Source: Bacillus spongiae (GTDB taxonomy: Bacteria; Bacillota; Bacilli; Bacillales; Bacillaceae_K). Taken from it: DNA of 64,000 bases. The stretch lies in the NCBI RefSeq assembly GCF_037120725.1, contig NZ_JBBAXC010000014.1, positions 1 to 64,000 on the forward strand. Reading direction: 5' to 3'. Made by a program: the position numbers and the translations under genes. The notes under the pieces are model-generated. The model ran no database searches. It had not been told where the DNA came from and saw only the letters and a program-made list of their open reading frames with translations. Every line of letters starts with the position of its first letter. Positions within the stretch are counted from its first letter, which is position 1. This document shows, piece after piece, positions 1 to 8,318 of the stretch.

Positions 1-78
1 CCCATCAGTCCGCTCGACTTGCATGTATTAGGCACGCCGCCAGCGTTCGTCCTGAGCCAGGATCAAACTCTCCATAAA
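1..78 (-). rRNA. 16S ribosomal RNA, 5' end only (partial)
   Basis: Read on the minus strand, these bases give the universal start of bacterial 16S rRNA: GAGTTTGATCCTGGCTCAG, then the conserved run up to the first variable loop (GCAAGTCGAGCGG). The gene runs off the window at base 1. The mature 5' end is placed by analogy at about 77-78. The visible part supports a Bacillaceae member but is too short for a species call. Confidence 0.97.
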
Positions 79-104
79 AGTAGTTTGACTTGCTCATGTT
101 TTGT

Positions 105-123
105 GTAAGAACTAAGTTCTTAC
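105..123 (-). other. 16S leader hairpin
   Basis: A 9-bp perfect inverted repeat (GTAAGAACT / AGTTCTTAC) around one central base lies between the rrn boxA and the mature 16S start. In rRNA leaders such stems are usually part of the transcript processing or antitermination structure. The exact role here is inferred. Confidence 0.5.
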
Positions 124-152
124 ATTTAGAATTAACGTTGACGTTTCGTCTT

Positions 153-169
153 TTCAGTTTTCAAAGTTC
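153..169 (-). promoter_or_regulatory. rrn boxA-like antitermination site
   Basis: On the minus strand the sequence GAACTTTGAAAACTGAA lies between the rrn promoters and 16S. It closely resembles the boxA found in Bacillus rRNA leaders (CTTTGAAAACTGAA core). BoxA is bound in the nascent RNA by NusB/S10 and prevents premature Rho-type termination of untranslated rRNA. Confidence 0.75.
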
Positions 170-196
170 AATCGATGTCGTTTTAGCGACTTTATT

Positions 197-225
197 ATCA
201 TACCACCGTAGCATTTCTGTGTCAA
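197..225 (-). promoter_or_regulatory. rrn promoter P2
   Basis: On the minus strand a consensus -35 TTGACA (220-225) is followed by a 17-bp spacer and -10 TATGAT (197-202). A G lies 7 bases downstream, which fits the GTP-initiated rRNA promoters of Bacillus. It is the promoter nearer to 16S. Confidence 0.85.
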
Positions 226-313
226 TAACTTTTTTAGAAAAGTTTTTGACGACTGAGGTGATATTCAGTCGCTACCAACCAAGTCACAGGCTCGTTCAGC
301 AGCGACGTTTATT

Positions 314-342
314 AATATATCACCTTACTATACAACCGTCAA
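314..342 (-). promoter_or_regulatory. rrn promoter P1
   Basis: On the minus strand -35 TTGACG (337-342), a 17-bp spacer and -10 TATATT (314-319) form a second sigma-A promoter about 115 bases upstream of P2. This is the typical tandem arrangement of Bacillus rRNA operons. It starts just after the ygxA stop codon, so rrn transcription follows ygxA on the same strand. Confidence 0.8.
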
Positions 343-380
343 CACATTTTTATTATTTTTATATATTTTTAAATATATTA

Positions 381-1247
381 TTAAAGGGAAACTTTATAAT
401 GCCGATGATAGACGTATAGTCCTTTTGTATCCGTTTTATAAATCTCAATGATTTTTTTATCGATTAAGTATTCTATTAGTACACCTAGATCGACTGAATA
501 ATGCTTTAAATGAGGGTGCTCTTGAAGTTCTTGAATCGTCCACTGTTCTTTTTCTTTCATTGTATCTAAAATATGTGTCGCACAACTAGACGTTCTCGAA
601 TGTATCATAAACTCACTTGCAATAAATAGTAATTCAAGTCGCTTTTTAATCGGTTCATCACTTGTAACAAGCTCACTATATAATTTGAATATTTCTGGTT
701 CGATTTGTTTTACCTGTTGCCAAACTGTAATTTCAGGATGAAATCCATTTTCAATGACAGCCAAGCGAGCCAGATGATGTAATGAATGAACAATATGATT
801 ATAGGCATCTAAATATTGCTTTGCCTCAAAAAACGCTTTGCCATCTAAATATCTTCTGATTAACTTAGCAAATTCCATCCCCATCTTAATTTTTCTTCCA
901 TAAAAAGGGAAATCTCTTAATTCCATTTTTAATTTCTCAATATATTCATTCCGGTCAAATAGAACCTTTCCATTAAATAGCCAATCTACTATTTTTCGGT
1001 TTGACCCTAATAGTAACCATTCATTCAACTGATCTTCCGTCACAACATGCATCGCTGCTTTTTGTTCTTCATAAATATAATGCTTTGTAAAAATAGCTTC
1101 CTCTCCATCTTTAACAATAATTAATAACACAGCATCAAACGTATCTGTCACTGAACTTGTATCATGTCGCTTTTCAATTAGTATTACACCTAAAGTATTT
1201 TGCTGACTAGCCCGCTCCTGATATATCGGTCTCAAAATGTGTTCCAT
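381..1247 (-). CDS. ygxA: YgxA-like nucleotidyltransferase-like protein
   Basis: A 288-residue cytoplasmic protein with no signal peptide or membrane segment. Position between an rrn operon and ygzB-perR matches B. subtilis ygxA, annotated as nucleotidyltransferase-like. I see an N-terminal alpha/beta part (residues about 15-110) and a helical middle and C-terminus (about 120-260). No classical GS-x10-DxD catalytic signature is obvious, so activity is unproven. The ATG at 1247 is supported by AAGGAG seven bases upstream. The gene runs toward the rrn promoters with only about 40 bp between its stop and P1. Function remains unknown; the family assignment rests on synteny plus general character. 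Confidence 0.75.
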   Translation of the reverse strand: MEHILRPIYQERASQQNTLGVILIEKRHDTSSVTDTFDAVLLIIVKDGEEAIFTKHYIYEEQKAAMHVVTEDQLNEWLLLGSNRKIVDWLFNGKVLFDRNEYIEKLKMELRDFPFYGRKIKMGMEFAKLIRRYLDGKAFFEAKQYLDAYNHIVHSLHHLARLAVIENGFHPEITVWQQVKQIEPEIFKLYSELVTSDEPIKKRLELLFIASEFMIHSRTSSCATHILDTMKEKEQWTIQELQEHPHLKHYSVDLGVLIEYLIDKKIIEIYKTDTKGLYVYHRHYKVSL

Positions 1248-1400
1248 ATTAAAACTCCTTCAATTACTTGTTTGGGTATTAATAATTTCGACAACAACAA
1301 GAAAATTCCTGCTGCTCAACAAGACAAAAATCGACAAGTGTGTATTTCATATTAACATAGCACGATAATGTGGTATAGTAGTCTTTTAGGAGGGAACGTA

Positions 1401-1745
1401 ATGGCAAAGTACTCAAATAAAATAAATAAAATACGCACATTTGCACTTAGTCTTATTTTTATAGGAATTTTGATTATGTATGTCGGCATCTTTTTTCGTC
1501 AAACTCCCATCGTGATGACACTGTTCATTATTATTGGATTTTTAGCGATTATCGCGAGCACTGTCGTATATTTTTGGATAGGGATGCTGTCCACTAAAGC
1601 TGTTCAAGTCGTTTGTCCAAGTTGTAATAAAACAACAAAAGTATTAGGTCGTGTAGATATGTGCATGTATTGTAACGAACCACTAACATTAGATCCTTCC
1701 CTTGAAGGAAAAGAATTTGATGAAAAATATAATAAAAAAAAGTAG
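1401..1745 (+). CDS. ygzB: UPF0295 membrane protein YgzB
   Basis: A 114-residue membrane protein. Two hydrophobic segments (about residues 14-32 and 42-62) are followed by a small C-terminal domain with two CxxC pairs (CPSC and CMYC), which looks like a zinc ribbon. An upstream in-frame start at 1368 exists. The ATG at 1401 is preferred because AGGAGGGA sits 5-7 bases before it and because the protein then begins [18 protein letters not shown], as in known YgzB. It is divergent from ygxA and convergent with perR, and shares a terminator with perR. Molecular role unknown. Confidence 0.85.
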   Translation: MAKYSNKINKIRTFALSLIFIGILIMYVGIFFRQTPIVMTLFIIIGFLAIIASTVVYFWIGMLSTKAVQVVCPSCNKTTKVLGRVDMCMYCNEPLTLDPSLEGKEFDEKYNKKK

Positions 1746-1771
1746 CTGACAATTATATGTCAGCTACTTTT
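1738..1771. terminator. Bidirectional terminator between ygzB and perR
   Basis: A perfect 13-bp inverted repeat (AAAAGTAGCTGAC / GTCAGCTACTTTT) with an 8-base loop overlaps the ygzB stop codon and the last bases of perR. T-runs in both directions let it stop both convergent transcripts. Confidence 0.85.
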
Positions 1772-2211
1772 TATTGTGTATGATTTACCTCTTGGCACCC
1801 TTTGCAAATTCCATATATTTCCAAACGATGATGACTTACATTAAACTCCGTGACATGAGAGGCTAAATCCTCAACCTCATTTAAACCAGGATAGTGAAAA
1901 TCCACGATTTTCCCACATTTTTCACAAATCGCATGGTAATGTTCCGTTGTAATGAAATCAAACCTGCTTGAAGAATCACCGTACGTTAACTCTTTAACCA
2001 AACCAACTTCACGAAATACTCGTAAATTGTTATAAACCGTCGCAACACTCATATTCGGAAATTTCCCTTCCAACGCCTTATATATTTCATCCGCTGTAGG
2101 GTGCGACATGGATTCGATCAAGTATTCAAGTATCGCATGACGCTGTGGAGTGATTCGAACCCCAGTGCCTTTTAATGTAGTAATCGCTTCGCTTAACTGC
2201 GAATGAGACAT
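1771..2211 (-). CDS. perR: Peroxide-sensing repressor PerR (Fur family)
   Basis: A 146-residue Fur-family regulator. The N-terminal winged helix (residues about 10-85) contains [15 protein letters not shown] and [16 protein letters not shown]. The C-terminal part has the histidine/aspartate regulatory metal site ([14 protein letters not shown]) and two CxxC zinc motifs (CEKC and CKGC). Metal-catalysed oxidation of the histidines by H2O2 releases PerR from catalase, peroxiredoxin and iron genes. The start at 2211 (MSHSQ) is chosen because GAGGTG lies seven bases upstream; ATGs at 2217 and 2244 fit less well. Two PerR-box-like sequences upstream suggest autoregulation. The neighbouring peroxiredoxin gene fits the regulon. 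Confidence 0.93.
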   Translation of the reverse strand: MSHSQLSEAITTLKGTGVRITPQRHAILEYLIESMSHPTADEIYKALEGKFPNMSVATVYNNLRVFREVGLVKELTYGDSSSRFDFITTEHYHAICEKCGKIVDFHYPGLNEVEDLASHVTEFNVSHHRLEIYGICKGCQEVNHTQ

Positions 2212-2234
2212 TGTCATGCACCTCTTCTCAATAT

Positions 2235-2249
2235 AAATTATCATTATTA
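2235..2249 (-). promoter_or_regulatory. Second, weaker PerR-box-like sequence
   Basis: AAATTAT-C-ATTATTA matches the 7-1-7 PerR box (TTATAAT-n-ATTATAA) at about 10 of 14 fixed positions by eye. It lies between the stronger box and the perR start codon. Weak evidence on its own in an AT-rich leader. Confidence 0.35.
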
Positions 2250-2251
2250 CT

Positions 2252-2266
2252 TTATAATATTTACAA
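2252..2266 (-). promoter_or_regulatory. PerR box upstream of perR
   Basis: TTATAAT-A-TTTACAA matches the PerR box consensus TTATAAT-n-ATTATAA at 12 of 14 fixed positions, with one perfect half site. It sits about 40 bp upstream of the perR start codon, where PerR autorepression would act. Confidence 0.6.
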
Positions 2267-2267
2267 T

Positions 2268-2530
2268 TAGTGTACTAATATATGAACGGATTTGTCAATC
2301 TTTCTAAACATATCATCCTTTTCCTAAAGTTAATTTTTTACTCACATTAAAAGAAATGCTGCATCTGCGATTATATTTCAGCAACATTAATAAAAATGCA
2401 CCTCTGCCGGAGCTTACGATATCTTCTGACTTTGTATTATCTTCAAAATTCGAATCCTAATCTTTCAATGTAAAGAAAAGCTGGATACACATCGCTTTAT
2501 CGTCTAACTCTACAATAAGGGTATGATCAA
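2268..2530. other. Gene-free spacer between perR and the peroxiredoxin gene
   Basis: About 260 bases with no convincing ORF, RNA gene or repeat on either strand. The perR promoter must lie at the low-coordinate end, and the peroxiredoxin terminator borders the high-coordinate end. Confidence 0.6.
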
Positions 2531-2562
2531 TTGATAAAAAAGAGACCAGCATTCGCTGGTCT
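2531..2562 (-). terminator. Terminator of the peroxiredoxin gene
   Basis: On the minus strand an 8-bp stem (AGACCAGC / GCTGGTCT) with a 4-base loop is followed by CTTTTTTATC. It lies about 130 bases after the stop codon of the Bcp-type gene. Confidence 0.8.
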
Positions 2563-2691
2563 GATCAAAGTTCTTTCTTTATTGAGGAGGTATGCCCTAC
2601 TTTAACGTATGTATTTTTTCACAATTTGAGTGGACATGAGCCTTTTCTAAATAAAATAGGCTTTTTATATCCCTTTTCCAAGCTCATTATT

Positions 2692-3165
2692 TTACGATAA
2701 ATTTTCTTTTATATACGTTAAAGCCTCTTGAACATGATCCTTCACTCTCACCTTTCGCCATTCCTTTACAATATTTCCATCTTTACCAATGATGAAGGTA
2801 GATCGTTCGATTCCCATATATTCTTTACCAAAGTTCTTTTTCAACTTCCATACCTCATATTGCTCTGCAACTTTATGGTCTTCATCTGCTAAAAGGACGA
2901 AAGGTAAACCATACTTGTCTACAAATTTTTGGTGACGTTGAAGTGGATCAGGACTTACCCCTAAAATAACCGTCTCTAAATTTGTAAATTCCTCATGTCT
3001 ATCACGGAAGTCACATGCTTCCGTTGTACACCCCGGTGTCATATCCTTTGGGTAAAAATAAAGTACAATATTTTTCTTTCCTTTATAATCTGACAAGGAG
3101 ATGAGCTCACCTGTGTTTGCTTCTAGTTCAAACGTAGGTGCAGCCATTCCAACTTCAATAGCCAT
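2692..3165 (-). CDS. ygaF: Bcp/PrxQ-type thiol peroxidase (YgaF)
   Basis: A 157-residue cytoplasmic atypical 2-Cys peroxiredoxin that reduces H2O2 and organic peroxides with thioredoxin. The active-site region YPKDMTPGCTTEACDF holds the peroxidatic Cys and the resolving Cys five residues later, the PrxQ arrangement. The thioredoxin-like fold continues to the C-terminal helix, and family length is about 155-160. ATG at 3165 has GGAGGG seven bases upstream; the in-frame GTG at 3168 fits less well. Its place beside perR is as in B. subtilis. I see no clear PerR box immediately upstream. Confidence 0.92.
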   Translation of the reverse strand: MAIEVGMAAPTFELEANTGELISLSDYKGKKNIVLYFYPKDMTPGCTTEACDFRDRHEEFTNLETVILGVSPDPLQRHQKFVDKYGLPFVLLADEDHKVAEQYEVWKLKKNFGKEYMGIERSTFIIGKDGNIVKEWRKVRVKDHVQEALTYIKENLS

Positions 3166-3237
3166 CACAATCCCTCCATTGATTCATTTCCCATTTAGCG
3201 TAACGGATTATGGTGGGAAAAACAAATAATAAGTGGA

Positions 3238-3636
3238 TTAATGATCAACCGTAAGGACAGTCTTAACAACAAATGCCGCTGGGACAGTAAATCCTAATAA
3301 AGATTCTATTAGAGCAATTCCTCTCCCTATACCGATTGGTGAGATATCGCCGTAACCTAAAGAAAATAGAGTAACACCGCTAAAGTATAGGGTTGTAAAA
3401 AAATGATGTTGATAATCACCTTCTAGATGTTGCCCATTTTCTAATAGTACGTTTATTCCCTTCATTTCAAAGATTAAATAAAGTAAAGCAAAGCCTGTCA
3501 TAAAAATGATATACACTATACAAAGGAATAAGAAGTAATGAAGCGAAATATGATGCCTTCTCGTTTCTGTGGGAGTGAATAAAGTACGAAGACTTCCAAA
3601 CATTAGCATAATAACAATTATAGCGATGACATACAT
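3238..3636 (-). CDS. Two-transmembrane potassium channel family protein
   Basis: About 132 residues. A first hydrophobic segment is near residues 1-14, a second at about 36-58, then a pore loop with a K+ selectivity filter (TLFSLGYGD) and a last hydrophobic helix (about residues 105-125). This is the Ion_trans_2 pore architecture; no cytoplasmic RCK/TrkA domain follows, so gating is unknown. The longest frame starts at a TTG at 3657 that overlaps the ribosome binding site. GTG 3639 or ATG 3636 after GGGGAGGAG is more credible. It likely forms a tetrameric K+-selective pore. I do not recall it at this place in B. subtilis. Confidence 0.8.
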   Translation of the reverse strand: MYVIAIIVIMLMFGSLRTLFTPTETRRHHISLHYFLFLCIVYIIFMTGFALLYLIFEMKGINVLLENGQHLEGDYQHHFFTTLYFSGVTLFSLGYGDISPIGIGRGIALIESLLGFTVPAAFVVKTVLTVDH

Positions 3637-3746
3637 CACAAAGCTCCTCCCCTTCAAATCCAGCTCGTCACAACATTGTACGCAAAAAATGAGAAAACAT
3701 GCCCATTAATAGGCGATAAATACAGACTACCTCTTATTCATGAGTT

Positions 3747-4532
3747 TTAATTACCGGCCCCCCTATATTGTTTAACACCTAAATTCCAAAGAAAAATCGA
3801 AAGTAAAAAGAATAAAATCCCCACCACTGGTGTCATAAATGCATAATGATACCATTCCTCTTTCCCTAAAAAGAATGAAGAAGGATAGACACCAACGAAG
3901 GCAAACGGCAAAATCCAAGTTAATACAAAACGAATAACCGAATGATAAATATCAACCGGATAACGTCCATAATTCCCGATATTATACATCATGGGCATAA
4001 TGGATGTTTTGGCGTCTGACCAAAAACCAATACTAGCCAGCGCAATAAATATCCCAGCATATACTAACGCTCCACCTAGAACAAATATTATAAACATGAT
4101 TGGGTCATACCAAGAAAGTTCAAGGCCTAGCTTCCGTCCAGCATAGAGCATTACACCTAATCCTGTCACAATACCAAATAATGATTCCAATTCCATTCTT
4201 TCTAATATCACTTGAAAAAGGCTATGAATGGGCCTTGTTAATATTCGATCCATCTCACCTTTGACGATATACCGGTCATTAAAATCCCAAATATTAAAAA
4301 ACGATGAAAAAATAGCATATGGAACGAGAAAAAAGCCATAAATAAAAATAATCTCCTCTCGGTTCCAGCCACTTAAATAATGCGTATGTCCGAACACTAC
4401 TAAAATAAAAACTAAATTTACAGCTTGAAATAAAAGGTCAGAGGTTATTTCGATTATTAAATCTGTCCGGTACTGCATTCTCGTTTTCATATATTGGGCA
4501 ACATATTGAAAAAACATAGATAGATAAAACAC
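3747..4532 (-). CDS. ABC-2 type permease, second subunit
   Basis: A 261-residue integral membrane protein with about six hydrophobic segments, of the ABC-2 permease family with DUF990-like features (GEMDRILTRPIH after the second segment). With the permease at 4541-5332 and the ATPase at 5522-6538 it forms one exporter operon on the minus strand, spaced by 8 bp from the previous gene. Start at GTG 4532 or ATG 4517; neither has an ideal ribosome binding site, so translation may be coupled to the preceding gene. Substrate unknown. Confidence 0.8.
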   Translation of the reverse strand: MFYLSMFFQYVAQYMKTRMQYRTDLIIEITSDLLFQAVNLVFILVVFGHTHYLSGWNREEIIFIYGFFLVPYAIFSSFFNIWDFNDRYIVKGEMDRILTRPIHSLFQVILERMELESLFGIVTGLGVMLYAGRKLGLELSWYDPIMFIIFVLGGALVYAGIFIALASIGFWSDAKTSIMPMMYNIGNYGRYPVDIYHSVIRFVLTWILPFAFVGVYPSSFFLGKEEWYHYAFMTPVVGILFFLLSIFLWNLGVKQYRGAGN

Positions 4533-4540
4533 CCTTTTTG

Positions 4541-5332
4541 TCAGCCCCCTTGGATAATTAGTTGCTTTTTCGCTCTATTCCACAATACCCCGATTGGGAA
4601 TACCAGCACGAGTACCCATCCAACCTGAAGCATAAGTGCGAAAATCAACTCCTCACTAGAAAAACTATTTGTAAAAATCATACTAGGAATATAGCTTATG
4701 CCTTGAAATGGCAAGTATTGCATTACTGATTGTGCCCACATTGGAAAAAAACTAATTGGTAGCAGTAACCCTGAAAATAGATCTATGACCACACGCTTAG
4801 CTCTAATCAAACCATCATTATTAAATAAAAAGAAAGTTGTCATCCCTGTTAAGAGGTTAATTTGGGTATTAATCAAAAAGCTAAAAAACAGTGAAAAAAC
4901 GAATAAACACCAAGTTAATAGATTCGTTGATAGGGATAAAGAAAAAATGAAGGTAACGAGCACCATTCCTGGAATAGAGAAAAACAGCAGTCGGAAAACT
5001 CCTTCCCCAAACCCTTGCATCGTCTTCATACCTAAATAACTGTAGGGCCTTATTAACTCTACTGCCACTTTCCCTTCTTTAATTTCTGTTGCAATTTCTC
5101 GATCAATATTATTAAAATAAAACGCTCTAGCCATCCAGGCGACGGCAACATATGTCGTCATTTGCGAGACACTTAAACCTTGAATATTCTCTTTACCCCC
5201 ATATATAGCTTGCCAGAGAAAATAATAGGCTCCAATATTGATTGCGTAAATTAAGATTCCACTATAATAATTTGTTCGATAGGCCAGCATCATTAAGAAA
5301 CGAATTCGCATCATCTCAATATACTTCGCCAT
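4541..5332 (-). CDS. ABC-2 type permease, first subunit
   Basis: About 263 residues with six predicted hydrophobic segments and the ABC-2/DUF990 motif KVAVELIRPYSY after helix two. It pairs with the next permease and the upstream ATPase. The ATG at 5332 (MAKYIEMM) has AGGGGG six bases before it; the ATG at 5338 lies inside that site. The 5' end overlaps the small frame 5316-5525. Substrate not deducible; multidrug or lipid-type cargo is typical of this exporter class. Confidence 0.8.
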   Translation of the reverse strand: MAKYIEMMRIRFLMMLAYRTNYYSGILIYAINIGAYYFLWQAIYGGKENIQGLSVSQMTTYVAVAWMARAFYFNNIDREIATEIKEGKVAVELIRPYSYLGMKTMQGFGEGVFRLLFFSIPGMVLVTFIFSLSLSTNLLTWCLFVFSLFFSFLINTQINLLTGMTTFFLFNNDGLIRAKRVVIDLFSGLLLPISFFPMWAQSVMQYLPFQGISYIPSMIFTNSFSSEELIFALMLQVGWVLVLVFPIGVLWNRAKKQLIIQGG

Positions 5333-5525
5333 ACCCATCCCCCTCGCTCTCTTTCTTACCGCAATTGTTTAACAAATCTACTAATCCTATATTCCATAGG
5401 GTAAGAGTAGAAAATAATAGAATACCCTTAAAAACAAAAATACCATTTATTATTTTCATCACTTTTAAATATTTCTTATCGAATAAACATAAACTATTTT
5501 TCTCCTTTTGTTGTGCTACGTTCAT
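5316..5525 (-). CDS. Small putative membrane protein between exporter ATPase and permease
   Basis: A 69-codon frame whose ATG overlaps the ATPase stop in an ATGA arrangement. Its end overlaps the permease start by 17-23 bp. Residues about 25-50 (IINGIFVFKGILLFSTLTLW) could form one membrane helix. The overlaps at both ends suggest translational coupling, but no ribosome binding site or family is recognised and the composition is ordinary AT-rich. It may be a real small exporter subunit or a chance open stretch. Confidence 0.3.
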   Translation of the reverse strand: MNVAQQKEKNSLCLFDKKYLKVMKIINGIFVFKGILLFSTLTLWNIGLVDLLNNCGKKESEGDGYGEVY

Positions 5526-6538
5526 ACTTGTACCACATTCCCTTTCTCATATATATTACGAATAATTTCTTCTGTCGTAGTTTCCCTCACTTTCATGTCT
5601 CGAACTTTATAGGCTGTTACAATCCGTCCAATTAATTCAGCAATTTTTTCATCTTTAGCCGGCACTAAAGCAATAAATTCTTTCATTGTGCCGCCTTTTC
5701 TCCATACCACTCCAATGTCTATTGTCAGTTGCTCAAGCTCAGGAACATTTATATCCTCAAGAAAATGGAATTGTAGTTCCTTTTTGTCATCAGAGCTTTC
5801 TTTTAATTGTTGAAGTGCTCCATCATAGATTACTCTACCTTCATCTAACATAATTACGCGCTGGCATAATGCTTCAATATCAGACAAATCATGGGTTGTT
5901 AATAGAATGGTTGTATTAAATTTTTCATTGATTTCTTTTAAGAAATTTCTAATTTTCAACTTTACTAACACATCTAACCCAATTGTTGGTTCATCTAAAA
6001 ATAAAAGCGGAGGATTGTGTACAAGTGCAGCAGCAAGTTCACACCTCATTCGTTGACCTAATGATAGTTTTCGAACAGGTTTATTAAGTAATGGTCCAAT
6101 ATCTAACGTTTCAATAACGTGACCCATATGTTCCTCGTATTCTTTATCTGAAACTTTGTATACTTTTTTTAATAACTGAAATGATTCTTGTACAGCAATG
6201 TCCCACCAAAGTTGGGAGCGTTGTCCGAATACAACACCAATTGTATTCACAAACTTCTCTCGGTCTTTATGTGGGTTCATTCCGTTTACAATAATCTTTC
6301 CAGAGGTAGGTGTTAAAATCCCTGTCAGCATTTTAATTGTAGTAGATTTTCCAGCTCCATTTTCTCCAATATATCCAACCATCTCACCTTGTTTAACCGA
6401 AAAACCAATTGAATCTACCGCTACTTTTGTATGATAGTTTCTTGTGAATAGATCTCGAAAGGCTCCCTTTAATCCTGGTCGACTGGCGTATAATTTAAAT
6501 TCCTTGGATAAAGAATCTATATATATTGCATTTTCCAT
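5522..6538 (-). CDS. ABC exporter ATP-binding protein
   Basis: A 338-residue cytoplasmic ATPase of the drug-export (CcmA-like) class. Walker A GENGAGKST (about residues 57-65), signature LSLGQRMR, Walker B LLFLDEPTIGLD and the switch His in TTHD are all intact. About 90 C-terminal residues beyond the nucleotide-binding domain form an accessory domain typical of exporters paired with DUF990 permeases. ATG at 6538 is preceded by AAGGGGGAG. It heads the operon with the two permeases, and transcription diverges from gsaB. Confidence 0.9.
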   Translation of the reverse strand: MENAIYIDSLSKEFKLYASRPGLKGAFRDLFTRNYHTKVAVDSIGFSVKQGEMVGYIGENGAGKSTTIKMLTGILTPTSGKIIVNGMNPHKDREKFVNTIGVVFGQRSQLWWDIAVQESFQLLKKVYKVSDKEYEEHMGHVIETLDIGPLLNKPVRKLSLGQRMRCELAAALVHNPPLLFLDEPTIGLDVLVKLKIRNFLKEINEKFNTTILLTTHDLSDIEALCQRVIMLDEGRVIYDGALQQLKESSDDKKELQFHFLEDINVPELEQLTIDIGVVWRKGGTMKEFIALVPAKDEKIAELIGRIVTAYKVRDMKVRETTTEEIIRNIYEKGNVVQV

Positions 6539-6785
6539 TTATGGCTCCCCCTTCTTATGAGTGCAAGAAATAGTTTACCACATCTCCTCCTTATTAAAGC
6601 TCAGGTTGCTTATCCAAGTCTTCGTCTTTCATTTGCCTTAAAGTTGACAGAAGACTAAAATATAACCATTCAACAAATCTATCCTCAGATGGATAGAAGA
6701 ACAAAAAGCAATAACAGCGGAAACGCTGACTACACGAATGCTATGTATTGCATTAATCTGACAAAAATAAATTTAGGAGGATTTC

Positions 6786-8081
6786 ATGAAATTTTCAAAA
6801 TCTGAAAGCTTACATAAAGAAGCAACGGAAAATATTGTGGGAGGCGTAAACAGTCCCTCACGATCTTATAAAGCTGTAGGTGGAGGATCACCTATTGCAA
6901 TGGAAAAAGCTAATGGGGCTTATTTTTGGGATGTTGATGGTAACAAATACATTGATTACTTGGCGGCATATGGCCCCATTATTACAGGACATGCTCACCC
7001 TCATATTACGGAAGCCATTACGGAGGCAGCAAAAAATGGGGTGCTATATGGAACACCAACACCTCATGAAGTGAAATTTGCAAAGCTACTAAGAAAGGCC
7101 ATTCCATCCCTTGAAAAAGTTCGCTTTGTAAATTCTGGAACTGAAGCCGTTATGACCACCATCCGTGTTGCAAGAGCGTATACGGGAAGAGATAAAATCA
7201 TCAAGTTTGCCGGCTGTTACCATGGTCACTCAGATTTAGTGTTAGTCGCAGCTGGTTCTGGACCATCTACACTTGGAACTCCTGATTCTGCAGGTGTACC
7301 GAAGAGCATTGCCAATGAAGTGATCACTGTTCCTTTTAATGAAGTGGAACCGTTTAAAGAAGCTTTAGAAAAATGGGGAGACCAAATCGCTGCTGTACTC
7401 GTGGAACCGATTGTTGGAAACTTTGGAATTGTAGAACCAGAGAATGGATTCTTAGAAAAAGTAAACGAACTTACCCATAAAGCAGGTGCCTTAGTAATCT
7501 ATGATGAAGTCATTACCGCTTTCCGATTCATGTACGGTGGTGCGCAAGATTACTTAGGTGTTAAACCTGACTTAACTGCACTCGGAAAGATTATCGGTGG
7601 AGGACTTCCAATCGGGGCATATGGTGGCCGCATAGATATTATGGAAAAGGTAGCTCCGCTAGGACCTGCTTATCAAGCAGGAACAATGGCGGGTAATCCT
7701 GCCTCTATGATGGCAGGAATAGCCTGTTTAGAAGTCCTCCAACAAGAAGGACTATATGATGAGCTCGATCGTCTAGGAAAAATACTGGAAGATGGGATAT
7801 TAGCTTCCGCTAAAAAATATAATACCCCTATCTCCATTAATCGTCTAAAAGGGGCATTAACTATTTATTTTACAAAAGAAAAAGTACGTAACTATGAACA
7901 AGCCGAAGCAACCGATGGGGAAATGTTTGCTACTTTTTTTAAACTAATGTTGAATCAAGGGATTAATCTAGCGCCCTCTAAATATGAAGCTTGGTTCTTA
8001 ACCATTGCTCATACAGGAGATGACGTGCAGCAAACATTAAAGGCTGTTGATATCGCCTTCCGAAAGCTTTCTAACGTATAA
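6786..8081 (+). CDS. gsaB: Glutamate-1-semialdehyde 2,1-aminomutase
   Basis: A 431-residue PLP enzyme converting glutamate-1-semialdehyde to 5-aminolevulinate, the committed tetrapyrrole/heme precursor. Hallmarks are NSGTEAVM, the YHGHSD loop, DEVITAFR with the PLP-ring Asp, and the Schiff-base Lys in ALGKIIGGG near residue 268. Length is normal. TAGGAGG lies just before the ATG. Position beside perR and ygaE matches B. subtilis gsaB, the second hemL paralogue outside the hem operon. Followed by a strong terminator. Confidence 0.95.
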   Translation: MKFSKSESLHKEATENIVGGVNSPSRSYKAVGGGSPIAMEKANGAYFWDVDGNKYIDYLAAYGPIITGHAHPHITEAITEAAKNGVLYGTPTPHEVKFAKLLRKAIPSLEKVRFVNSGTEAVMTTIRVARAYTGRDKIIKFAGCYHGHSDLVLVAAGSGPSTLGTPDSAGVPKSIANEVITVPFNEVEPFKEALEKWGDQIAAVLVEPIVGNFGIVEPENGFLEKVNELTHKAGALVIYDEVITAFRFMYGGAQDYLGVKPDLTALGKIIGGGLPIGAYGGRIDIMEKVAPLGPAYQAGTMAGNPASMMAGIACLEVLQQEGLYDELDRLGKILEDGILASAKKYNTPISINRLKGALTIYFTKEKVRNYEQAEATDGEMFATFFKLMLNQGINLAPSKYEAWFLTIAHTGDDVQQTLKAVDIAFRKLSNV

Positions 8082-8087
8082 TCATAC

Positions 8088-8129
8088 AAACCAAGCAACT
8101 TCAATAACGGTATTGTTTTTGCTTGGTTT
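8088..8129 (+). terminator. Terminator of gsaB
   Basis: An 11-bp stem (AAACCAAGCAA / TTGCTTGGTTT) encloses a second stem (CAATA-acgg-TATTG). It begins seven bases after the gsaB stop codon. Confidence 0.75.
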
Positions 8130-8209
8130 CACCAATAAATTGTAAGCGTTTTCAACTTTTACTTCCTAACTCCCCTCTTTAATTTTTATCCAAAAACATG
8201 TATATAAAA

Positions 8210-8238
8210 TTGAATTCCAACCATTGTTATGCTATGAT
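8210..8238 (+). promoter_or_regulatory. Sigma-A promoter of the glutamate synthase-like gene
   Basis: -35 TTGAAT (8210-8215), 17-bp spacer and -10 TATGAT (8233-8238), about 80 bases before the TTG start codon. No clear TnrA box was seen. Confidence 0.55.
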
Positions 8239-8318
8239 AGAATCACTGTTCTGAAAATTATAAATAGTTTTTATTGTTATTGTTTTATACTAATAATCCT
8301 TTTCGGAGGTGTCAATCT

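Noticed and set aside
90-419. Open frame of 109 codons on the plus strand
   Set aside because: It runs through the rrn promoters and 16S leader on the opposite strand and has no ribosome binding site.
5242-5565. 107-codon plus-strand frame opposite the exporter genes
   Set aside because: Shadow frame with no ribosome binding site.
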